A stretch of DNA of 64,000 bases from Zygnema cylindricum (Eukaryota > Streptophyta > Zygnematophyceae > Zygnematales > Zygnemataceae): assembly GCA_037447655.1 (NCBI GenBank), contig JBBHKE010003477.1:265173-329172 (forward strand), given 5' to 3'. Positions within the stretch are counted from its first letter, which is position 1, and the number at the start of each line of letters is the position of its first letter. This document shows, piece by piece, positions 35,037 through 45,900 of the stretch. A model generated the notes under the pieces. That model was given only the letters and a program-made list of their open reading frames with translations. It ran no database searches and had not been told where the DNA came from. The position numbers were made by a program, and so were the translations under genes.

Positions 35037-35227
35037 AATTATAGGATTCACTTATTGCTAAGGGAGTATTCTTCCCTTTTTATTCTTTTGCCATCTTCAC
35101 CTTTATTCTTTTGCATGTTGTATATACATTTTGACCATCTCATTCATTTGCGTTTGTATATATGTTTGGAGCTTGACTTTGCTGGTTGGGATGCATGTTC
35201 GCTCTTTCTAGTCTCTCATGCACGACA
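35037..35227 (+). repeat. 191-bp direct repeat, copy 2, outer end of the element
   Basis: Identical by eye to 33628-33818. Its last bases GACA are the inverted complement of the element's first bases TGTC, and CCCC follows on the outside. It therefore forms the right boundary of the insertion. Confidence 0.9.
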
Positions 35228-35682
35228 CCCCTGCAAATAAAAAAATTTGTACTGAACGAAAACAGACAAAACCAAACAAAATGTGTACTTTTTTTTGTTG
35301 TATTGAAATTAAACGGACAAAGCAAAGCGAATTCTGAACTTTTCTTTGTCTTTGGAAAGCGTGTGAAATTTTTCGAAAATTACGGCACGTGCGAATATAT
35401 GTTCTTATTTGTTTATAGAAAATCCCTAGTTTTTAAACACATTGCGCATGTGTTTTAAAGATAAGGTTGAAGATGACGTTTTTTTTCGTCAAAGTGGGTC
35501 GAAAAACACAAGACGACAAATTTTTGTACATCCTAAGTTCGAGGATGACGCAAATTGTACTCTACAAATTTGCGATTCTTTCGTGCGGTTCAAACTTAGG
35601 CAGTACGACGCTAAGTTTTACAAGAAAACGACAGAAAAAAACCCTTACTTACGCACATGGGGACATACCCTAATTCTGTTTA

Positions 35683-38600
35683 AGAAACCTAGTGTGTACT
35701 TCTGTACAAAAATGAAAAAAATTACAAAAGTGTTGTACTGAGTTTTTTGTCGTATGGTTAAAATATCTATGATTAAAATGTTTTCGTTTGTACAGATGAT
35801 TCACCCCTCGTTGATTCTTTTTTCCCCCTTCCATACTGCAATATGTTCAGGTTAGGCTTGTTGGACCGTTTTGCGGGTCAAAACTAATACGTTTTTTACG
35901 TTTGTTTTGCGCGTCTAAATTTGTTTTCTGGAATGAATACCCAACTTCGGCGAATCCGATTCCTCTTCAGGGAGACAAAACCGTTTTTTAAAAACATTAC
36001 GGGCAGATTCATTGTTCTTTAGAGGTTTTTATTTTTCTTCGGCTACACGCATTATAGAGTCCGTCTGATTTACCCAATCATTGCAGCCCTATTTTTGCTT
36101 GTCATCGCTTTTTGCAGCACGACCGTTTTTTGAACCGCAAATTGGCCCAAGTGAGCCTCGACCCTAGACCTAAAATAACATTATAGCTCTACAAAGGCAA
36201 AAGCTATGTGAAAGCTTTGTGAACACGACAAATTATAAAACAAGAAACGTGGGATCAGATAAATTATGCCGCGGTAAAATGGTCATTTTGTATTTTTTTT
36301 CCTTACCTATTGCATGGTTTTTATTTTTTTCAACGTGATGGCGCTGAGATTTTGCGAGTTTGATATCCCAATGCAACAAATCATGTCAGACATTGAAGTG
36401 AAAGACGCCAATATGATGGTACAAGTGTCAATGATCTAAAAATGATTATGAATTTTACTGTCCTCGAACTCTCAAATCTAAATTGAAATAAGATTATCTC
36501 CTTTTGGCTTTTCCTTGTCGACAAAAATAGGGTATCGAGGGAGAATTTCCAACAGAGATTTCTATATCCATCGACGTGCTCTCTCGGACTCATGTGTGCT
36601 CATGTAACCGAAAATTTGGATTTTAGTGAAGATTCCGTAGTACTTTCCAAAGTGTTCCCATGTCCAAAGAACAAAATCGTAACTTTAAAACGTGACAGTT
36701 GTAGACGTGGGTACACCTTGTGACGATAGAAGACGACTACAAAAATTCCTAAAAATTTTGACGTAAAAAAAGGAGACGGTTGTAGACGTCGAGTCTTTTG
36801 TGACATTGTAGATGTTTAGGGTTTTGTGACATTTCGAAGTCATGCTACTTTGTGACGTCATTAGTACGTAAAATTTCTCCCATGGCTTCTCAATATCTTT
36901 AATTTATCTTTTGTCACTCAATATGTCATCAAACGTATACCAAAGGTATTCCAAAAAATGTAAAATTAATGCCCTTTTATTTCATACCATTACTGTCATA
37001 TATCATTAAGAGACAAGGGAGAGAGGAGCGGCACGAGGGAGAGAGGAACGGTAAAGCGAGGAAGGGGAGAGACGAGGACGACGTAAACTTTTGTAGGTTG
37101 AGGAAACATTTTTTCGTACATGCTCGTCATTTTTCTACATACATGCGCGTGAAGACAAGCAGGAAAAAATAGCGTGTACTCCCCCTCATGTAAAAAAATT
37201 CAAAGACGTGTTTCACTTTCAATGACATTATCGTATTCCTCCATCACCTATTAATTTAAATAAAATCGACTTGAAGTCCATTTTAAGAGAAACTTGAAGA
37301 TGAGTTGGCATGATATGGAAGTGGGTCGAAAATATATTAACGCCAAATTGGAGTACGTTCGAAGTTTCGAGATGACGCATAATTTTATTTGGTCCTCATA
37401 CATTTTTTGTACGGCTTAAGATTTTTTCGATGTTGATCACATTTTCCGTAAAAACGTCAAGAAAAAACCATTCCTCCAGCACACGAGAATACCGCTTAAG
37501 GGTGTGTGCCCAGCTAAAATAGCTCAACGATGTAATTTTGATTTTCATTGAAATTTCTATGTACTGTTTTTTAGGGGCATTGCAATATCCAATCAACAAA
37601 ATAGCTACTTCATTTTGTGATGGTCGAATACGTCACATGATTTTGATATAGCTCAAAATTGTAAACGTCATTTTTTTATGACGTTCTACGTCTACGTTTT
37701 TATGCCATTTTGACATCATGCTCACTTATGACAATGTCAACGTCATTATTACTATACCTTTATACCTAATTTCTCGTTCTTTTACTTTCTCTCTATTCTC
37801 ACTCAACACATTAAAAACAAAAAATCCTCTTGCTTTAAGATTTTTGCAATGGACCCTGTATAAAATTCGAGGTCTAAGATCATTGCAAAAAATATCACGT
37901 ACATACGCCTTACGGGTAAAGAAAAAATACCGTGTAACTTCCATCGTGAAAAAATGCTCAAAGTTGTGTGAAACCTACGAAAAAAAAAACCATATTCGTT
38001 AGTCAAGTGTAACTTTTAATAAAATCTTCTCCCCACATGAATTGCGTTAGAGTTGAAAATGAACTGGCAACAGGTGGTCGTGGGTCAAACAGGGGGAGTT
38101 GTCAAACAAAAGCCCACACTAAGTTAAAAAATGCTGTAAGTTTTACTTTGGTTTTTACTGTGTTTTCGCACGTTAAAAGAGTTTCGTAATTATAGTTTAA
38201 CGATAAAACATTATCTTTTGTTGATTAGTTTATAGCCAATCATTTAAGTATTCGAATGTCCACAAAACACATCACTGAAATGCGTAACATATGCAACCAC
38301 ATTATAAGTTTGTGACATTTTAATCTTGTTAAAGTCAATATTTCTATGATGTTATATACTTTTGCCTTTGTTGGCATTATGGCATTATGCTTACTCGAGA
38401 GAGTGTAAATGTAGTAATATTGTAAATTTCAAACATGACTTCCGCATTTTGTCTTTTATATTCTTAACCAAATAATTATTCGAGTTTGTTCATTTTAAAC
38501 TCATGTTGTCGCGTTTGAATTCAGAACGTGAGAGTACAAACCGGTTGTGGGAGACGTAGGGGTTACGTATAGATGGTCTACCTTATGCAAAAAAAAGCAA

Positions 38601-40100
38601 TAAAAATTTGAGATCAAGACTCTGACAATTTAGTCTTACGTCGAAAAAATAAATGTGTACACTTTATATTCCAAAGATAATGAAATCATGAAAGGCATGC
38701 AAAAAAAAATCAGCAAATTGCGTGAAAAAATACATTCGAGGTGATTAAATGGTGAGTTTTAAAATGAACTAGCATGATGTGGCAGTGGGTCAAAAAACAA
38801 AAGACTTCAAACAAAAATACACATTGAGTTTCAAGATGGCCTACACAATACTCTACACTTTGTAAGTTCTTAAAATTATAACATACTTTTACGAGACAAC
38901 ATTTGACTTGAGATAAATCAACAAACAGATATACTAGGCGAGGAGCAAAAAGAAAATTCGGACCAAAGATCAAATGGATGAAGAGAATCAAGATCTGACC
39001 AGATAAGGAAAATTAACAATTTACGTTTTAATTATCAACAAATTATCAACAAACTATCTACAAATTATGTTTTAATTATGAACAAATCATCATCAAATTA
39101 TTATCAACTTTTAAAAATTTATCAACAAATTATATGCAATGCTGAATAAAATCATTTTTTTTTACCAACATTCACATTAAAAAGTTAGATGTGAATAAAC
39201 ATAGTATAAAACGAATAATCATTGTGGCACATAACATGAAAAACACATAATTTAAAATTCATAAAAAAACACAATCAATACAATTAAATTCGTTTATAAC
39301 ATAAAAACATAATAATAACACACCACTACGTCAAAAAAAAAAAATTAGCAAAGCACTACAAAAAAAAAGACATAAACAAACACATAAAATATTATTTATA
39401 TCGGTTGTATTGGCCCATATGGATGAAAAATACAAAATAACCCCATTTGTATCATTGTTAAGAATAATAACACTAAACGTACGCCATTGCAATTTAGCAT
39501 TTAAACCCAATCATCATTAACTACCTATTTTAGTTTTGTTTAATCGATAAATAAAAGCCATTCCAATTGTTGAATGAAAGGCAGTAATATAAAACAACAA
39601 ATTTATATTTTTGTTAATCTATTAAAATTTTATGGAGTGGTAACAAAAAAAAACACGAGCAAAACTTAAGTTTTGATAATTTTAGATAGGATGGACCAAA
39701 ACTTAAATAAAACAACGAAACGCCGACTTATAACATCATAAACAAGTACTAACAAAATAGAATTAAAGCCCACAACATGGTTCGAAAGGAAGAAATTGCA
39801 GACATAGTAAGCCGCTTTAATTTCGGCCTGAAATAAAACGGTCGTAAAAAATAGAACCTATGTTCGTAAATAGTCTTTTGGGACCGTCCAACCTGTATTT
39901 TTAAATAAAATGGCCAAGTTAAAATAAGAATACCCATCTTTTCCGTAAATATACACAACCGACGTACAAAATTCATAAAATTTATTGCGATTACAAAAGA
40001 TAGAGCAAAAGACGTTGCACCAAGTTAGGTCGAAGTTCCATTGGGATGCTCTAATTTTGTAAAAAACGACCAATTTTAATTTAAAACTTTCATTATCGTA
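35683..40100. repeat. Region of decayed interspersed repeats, no gene seen
   Basis: AT-rich DNA. It contains parts related to the TA-flanked element at 23641-35670: GTGACG/GTAGACG motifs at about 36640-36870, and GTGGGTC...AAGACG-type blocks near 37300, 38085 and 38785. The stretch 39000-39750 is very AT-rich. No spliced gene or transposase domain was recognised. Confidence 0.5.
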
Positions 40101-41270
40101 CCATAGACTTTCACACCAAGTACCATGTATATGCGTACCAAGTCATTGTACCATATAGACCCGTACTTTTGCCCGAGAAGCCACGAAGGTGGAAAGATGG
40201 TAAAAACTAGTGTTTTGTATTCGGAAATAAAATATGGCGATAAAATAGATATTGATAGTTATCAGCTATCGGACGGTGAGGGGTTCGGATACATCGCTCT
40301 GAGACCAACAATTTATTTATCGGCGATAAGTATAAAGAAATATAATACGCTACATAATAATACTTTGTAATATATTGTATTACATTTTTTACTGTATATA
40401 ACATGACATGCCACGTATGGCAATCTGTTCCGTACTTTATATAATGCGAGTTCATTATAAACAACTATCCTTATAGTTGTAAAAAATACCATACAATTAT
40501 TGTCGATAGTTATCGGTACCGATGTTATGCCGATAAAAAACATATATCGTCGGTTTTTTATCGCGGTAACACCGACGCCGATATATCGTGCCAATGTATC
40601 GATTATCGGTAAGCAAAAAAAAGGGACAATATAGGTTATTGGCAAAACCCTACCGATACACAACATTAGTAAAAACAACGTGGCGAAAGAGCGTTACAAA
40701 ATGTATTTGGACAGGATTTTCGGGTAGCTTTTGATGGACTCACGTCCACCTTGTCCTGAAGGCACATGGCTTATACGGCGTTTAAAAATCTTGATGGTGA
40801 TATATCGTGACACGTGTAGCAATTCTACACGTTTCGTAATTGACTATCCACCTCCCCAGGGTGGGTAACTTAATGGAGAAGCGGATGCAACGATGTTTCG
40901 ATGATGAATATCCAAGCTTAGTCCAATGGTCAATGTTAACTCCCAGACCTTTAGAGAACCTTAGTGTGATCTTCTGTATTGTTGTTTTGCAAGAGAAAAC
41001 AAAAACAACAGTATTATATTGCACAAAAAAATAGGTATTTGTTGGAAACAACCTCACTTTTCGTATGGAGCTTCACCCATTGGACGTCCATAAAAGTCAC
41101 AAGAAATTATGATGTTGACAATTCTAGTATTATTGTGGAGAAATTTTTTGTCGTGATAACTTTGATATTCAATTATCAATCAACAAACAGCGAGAGGGCC
41201 CGATATATGCCCCCGAGACAAACAAAAATTATCGCGATATATTTGATATTTTGATGGAAGGGGTGGATCC
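40100..41270. repeat. TATCG-rich hAT-like repeat fragments
   Basis: Dense TATCG/CGATA motifs at about 40250-40680. A terminus-like CCGATACACAACATTAG near 40654-40670 resembles the end of the hAT-like element at 51040-51900 and a copy near 63247-63263. No coding region was recognised. Confidence 0.5.
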
Positions 41271-41579
41271 GTACAAATATAAGAGTGGAAAGTACGGAGG
41301 AATCGCCCTACCGGAGGGGGCTTTTCGATTCATTTCGATAGACCGACGCACGATGGTATTGCAATAGTTATTGACCCGATAGCTCATCGTGATATGTCAT
41401 AATTTTATTGCGATGTTAGCTTTATCGATATATCGCACTGATATATCGATTATAGGTAGGTAAAAGAAGGCTACATAGCTAGTATAGGCAAGTGGCTCTC
41501 AATACACAAAAGTACATTATCGTCTAGATACCTCACGACTATGAATGACAGACTTTAAATGTTTTTTTCAGTTTTACAC

Positions 41580-42214
41580 CATAGTTAAAATGTAGGCGTT
41601 TTTATGGTAGGCCTTTGGTGGGCGCACAAAACTCGCGTAGAGTAGGCATACTGTATGTGTGTGCGTTGTGCACACTCATGTAGGAACGTACGAATTTGAC
41701 GTATGATCATAGTACAGCGCACGCCGCCGGAGGAAATTTTTTAGCAAACTGGCACGACGTAGGATGACATTCCGCGGGAATGAAAACCCGAAAAAAAAAA
41801 ACGCGGACGGGAAACCATGGGTGGTCAATTTGAGGCTTTATTGGTCAATTTGAGGCTTTATTTAGTGTGGCCTTCAAAATTGCAGACGCCAATATGACAG
41901 ATAGTCTTATCGTAAGTTGTGTTATGGGCTTTTCATGTGATCTTCTTAGATAGCTACTTTGATTAGCCACCGTCCGATCGTCCAAATCTGACGGTTTAAA
42001 TAAAAATAAATTCCCAAACTCACAGGATTTTTCCGATTGTTTTTCAAAATTTAGACATGACGTTTAATTCTCTATCAATCGATGTGCAACTCAACCCTGT
42101 TACTATTTTTTTTCATTTTGCGACCCATACAATTTGGGTATTAAGGTCATATTGTATGTTTTACATACAATAGGCATATTGTATGGGCCTACTTTCACCT
42201 ACTTTTGAACTATG
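41580..42214. mobile_element. hAT-like MITE, copy A insertion (635 bp)
   Basis: Ends CATAGTTAAAATGTAGGCG and CACCTACTTTTGAACTATG form inverted repeats. An 8-bp duplication, TTTTACAC, flanks it (41572-41579 and 42215-42222). The same family lies at 52101-52603 in the opposite orientation. Eight-bp duplications are typical of hAT elements; the interior is non-coding. Confidence 0.85.
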
Positions 42215-42685
42215 TTTTACACCTTCTGTACACATGGTTTTACCATCGCTAAAACCATCGCTATTTTTGCAATACGGAATCCACATGGAAAACACGTACG
42301 TAGAATCGTCATTACGAGACTTATTTTGGTTCGCTAAATTCCGGCTGGGTACCCTTAGAACTTCGCCGCAGTTTAGGGTTCCAACAAGTTCAACATCGCG
42401 CTTTTACGACGGGAAACGGAGCCTCGTGTCAGCCTTATGCATTTCATGTGGGTCGCCTTATTTTCGGATAAGCTTGCGGTCGTTTTCGTCACTTTCCAGA
42501 CAAAAGTTGCATTGGAACTTGTGGATGCACTTGAACAGACCGTAATACGAAATTTTGAAACATACTATTCCGGCGATTGGCCACCTCGTGTGAACACTTG
42601 CCTGGTCTAGTTTGATTGTGGTACACTGGTACAGGTTGCAAATCGCGGTCGAATTTTACCGTATACCGTACGTTGCGGTACGGTA

Positions 42686-42901
42686 CACCGCCAATCGCTA
42701 TTAGCGTTGTGTACGCTAATCCCGTCCCTCTTTTTTTTGTTTCTATTCTCAAATAGAATTATCCACACTATTTTAAAAAGACCTAATTCCTAATTAGAGT
42801 AATCGATTTCTTCCAAAATTTCCAAATTCCCAATTAGCGTACACCACGCTAAATAATAGTATACGCTAATCAAGCCTACACGCTAATAGCGATTGGCGGT
42901 G
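42686..42901. mobile_element. TA-flanked MITE unique to copy A (216 bp)
   Basis: Ends CACCGCCAATCGCTATTAGC and its complement GATTGGCGGTG, with TA on both sides (42684-42685, 42902-42903). The corresponding site in copy B (near 53083) has a single TA and no insertion. Confidence 0.9.
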
Positions 42902-43580
42902 TAGTGTGCCTCGTCCGGATAATAAAACAGTTCGTACCGCTCCGGGAGGCGAGAACGATCTTCTTTACCGGTCATCCAAATTCCAAAATGGCAAATCGAC
43001 AAACCGCTTTTTGGCAGCTCCTTTAGATTTTTGACGTTTTCGATCAACTCTACTGCAAACCGACTGACGGATCTACTTTAACGAGCGGCTGATTCTGCAA
43101 ATGTTGGTTTCCCAGCTTTTTGTACGATAAATGTACGAATTCAGGACCACACGTGGTGTAATTGTATTAGCTCCAATAAAATCTGGCTTCTGGCAGGATT
43201 CGAACCTGAACATTCACGTTTTTGTCAACTTTTTAAATTTCTGTCCTTTCTTCCTGACTTTGTGATTTTATTTTTCACGGCATGAAACAAGAAATAAATA
43301 AATAAAATTCCGTACAGTGAAAAAGTGCCCCTGAGAAAGTGGCCCCTTGTAACTTTTTGGTGTCCATAACTTGCAGCGCGTCTATAAGTGTGCGAGAAAC
43401 GGTCGAAGCCATCTGAGATAACTTTTTCCTCGGGATTATGCGTTATCTTGAAGGCAGTTTTTAAGCATAAGGTTTTTCACTTTTTCGGGATTAGATCACA
43501 AGCAGGGAACCATTCTATCGTTACTACCAACCCTAGCACTTTCTTTTAAAACATAGACCGGTAGACTTCAGGTATTCAGC

Positions 43581-45900
43581 ATGTGTCGTCCTCCTGACGT
43601 CCTGAATCAACTATCTGCGGCTGAGAGACGAAGACAGCTTGCAGCACAGCTTTTTAATGGAGGAGATGAGTCGTACAATGGTGGAAGCCATGGCTCAGCA
43701 GCAGGATTTGATTCCATGGCTGGAAGAGAATGGGAAGACCTACAACAGTCTGACGAGATTCCTGTCTCTCAGGCAGAGAGAGTATGGCACTGGCAGCAAC
43801 AGCTGGCAGCTTCTGGTTTGTCATCGGGGCTACAGACAGGACAAAAAGAGATGTTGTTGAAGCAGTTTGGTGCTCCTGTGATGAATCGTGGACCGGCAGT
43901 GAGCAATATGGGAAAAGCCACTGACCAGTAAGTCAAGAGGAAAACTTATCTGCTTATGTAATTCTGTTGTATTTTTTTGCTCCGTCTTTTTAACAAAATA
44001 CTAGGAAGGCTATGTTTTCCTTTGTTTTTTTTGTTTTCCGTTTTTTGTTACTAAGTTATCTTCATTTTTCTGTTTTCTGCTACTGTTACTTTTCCTATTT
44101 CCGATTAGACTTCTAGCCTTTTTTACTGTACCTTTGAAATTTGTTTCTTGTACCTGTGGCTCTTTATTTCTGCTGTTGCTTTTTTTGAGGTTTCTGGCTA
44201 TGTTTGTATTTGGTTTTCAATGGAGTTGCTGCCCTGTATTACTGAAAAATATTTTGTTTAAACCTATGTTAATAAAAATACTACGTTGTATACCAGTGAC
44301 GTAGAGGTCGAAAGGTAGCGATCTATGTTTATGAGAGTACTATGTCAATGAACACACTGTTAATGAAAACAATTTATTTGTGATATGCAGAGGTCGGAAG
44401 GCAGTTCGACAAATCCGATCTCGAGTCCTGGATGGACACAACAATCAATCAAAGGGCATTCCTACGGTGGACACGGCATCCTGGAAAGCTCCTACGCAGA
44501 GAAATGTCCCTCATCAGGCGCCCGTGCTTTCGCCCTGGGGTTCTATGCCTCCAGCTATGACTGTGACACAGATCACACCTCAAAATGTTATGCCCGGGGC
44601 TGTTTCCCTAGGAGGGAATGCTGCGGCTGCAGCGGCCATGTATGGGCAAATGAGAGTGGCGAATAGGGTTTCAAATAATGCATCATGGACTCCACAGGCA
44701 GATGGTACTGAGAATCTGGACCAGTGGCTTCAGGAAACTGTGCAGTTTCCGGCTCCTAAGGGGCGGAAGATGCAGATTTCTCCATCCATGGCGCCACAGA
44801 TGCAGCAGCCATGGGGAATGAGTGCCATGGATTCTTTCGAGATGAACGGACAAGAGAATCAGTTCGACAATCAGTTTGGAATCGTGGAGAGTTTGGACAT
44901 GGATGATGACGACCAGATGGATAATGACGACGGAACAAATGACAAGAAAATAAGAAGGTATGCTAGGTTTAGTAGTGTCTAATTGACGTGCTGTTTGCGA
45001 TGCATTCTTCTAACCTATCCGATCGCATTTGTTGATGCAATGTCTGACTTCTCTGGGTTGTTTTCTGCTTTAAACAGGATGTTGTCGAACCGAGCATCGG
45101 CAAAGCGATCGCGACAGCGTCGACAGGAGAGGCTTGGAGAACTTGAGATTCAAACAGCCAAACTCCGAGTTGAAAATACAACGATTACCAGAAAATATCA
45201 CGAGGCAGTTGACCAGGCTCGTCGCTATCAGGAAGAGAATCAGAAGCTTCGAATGGACCTCGAGAACCTTCGAAGTGAGCTCGAAACTATGAAGATGCGA
45301 TCACGACATTCTGGTACCAGTCCTGTAAAGCAAGAAAGTGGCAAAACATCGGCACATAGTGCAGCGACGGCCATCCGAGTACCTCCAACAAAGGAGGAAA
45401 TGCATAACGAAGCCCACAGTTACCCAACCACAGACAACCATTTTCCAGAAGAAAAGTGTGATGGGCAAGAGAGTGGTGGCCAGATCAGCAATAATGATGA
45501 CTGCTCCACCAAGATCTTAAATCCCGCTGATTTCGCAGCATTGGTGTCTCCCGGACAATTCATTAACAGGAATGATTTCAAAAAAGGCTTTAGCAACAAT
45601 GAAGAATCGGAAATGCGTCCACCGATGGAGACAGTAAAGGATATTGTGAAAACAGAACAGTGGGTGGACACAATATCTCATGCAATGGAACAGGGAAGTC
45701 ACAAAATCAACAGTCCTCCGGCCAGTGGTGTTACTTCGTCTGGAATGAGTATGCCTGACTCGACCAATCCCGGGAGCCCATCGAACGATATATGCGACCT
45801 TGACAGTCTGGGCTTGCCTGTACTCGATACGGGTCTTTTGGGACCAGACAGTTTAGGAGATGAGTGGTTCGAGAGTCTCGTTCAGTGCATGGATGAGTAG
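43581..45900 (+). CDS. bZIP transcription factor, copy A
   Basis: Predicted nuclear DNA-binding regulator of 578 residues. Exons 43581-43927, 44391-44957 and 45078-45900 join in phase at GT-AG junctions. The N-terminal region is Gln/Met-rich with an acidic stretch (DMDDDDQMDNDD) just before the basic region. The second intron splits KKIRR from MLSNRASAKRSRQRR, giving the plant-type N-x7-R basic region (Asn309, Arg317). The zipper has Leu327, Leu334, Ile341, Ala348, Tyr355, Leu362 and Leu369 at heptad positions. The C-terminus ends in an acidic, hydrophobic segment (DEWFESLVQCMDE) that could activate transcription. The start is the first ATG of exon 1. The subgroup is not assigned; the basic region resembles plant bZIPs generally. 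Confidence 0.92.

Larger units (their letters stand above)
23979..35227 (+). mobile_element. Gypsy-type LTR retrotransposon with DNA methyltransferase and PHD finger
   Basis: An 11.2-kb element with long LTR-like ends and a pol region ordered gag, zinc knuckles, protease, cytosine-5 methyltransferase, reverse transcriptase, RNase H, integrase, PHD finger. The integrase-after-RNase-H order is the Gypsy order. The outer ends are TGTCATG and CACGACA (TGTC/GACA inverted), flanked by CCCC on both sides (ACCCC before the left end), consistent with a short target duplication. The coding region reads in six segments joined by five shifts, each equivalent to loss of one base. The coding part is visibly richer in GC and CpG than the AT-rich flanks. 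Related methyltransferase-bearing Gypsy elements have been reported in charophytes (recalled). No conventional primer-binding site was recognised. Confidence 0.9.
23641..35670. mobile_element. DNA transposon with 16-bp TIRs, split by the Gypsy element
   Basis: Left end GGGTATGTCCCCATGT at 23641; right end the exact complement ACATGGGGACATACCC ending at 35670. TA dinucleotides lie outside both ends. Without the Gypsy insertion (23979-35227) the element is about 780 bp and non-coding. Its left part has GTGACG...GTAGACG motifs and its right part a GAAGATGACG...GTGGGTCGAAAA block. Related blocks recur near 36600-37500, 38050-38900 and 63440-64000. Confidence 0.7.

Noticed and set aside
43180-43220. 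tRNA-like T-arm (GCAGGATTCGAACCTG); similar at 8958-8972
   Set aside because: No matching D-arm, anticodon arm or acceptor stem could be paired around it.
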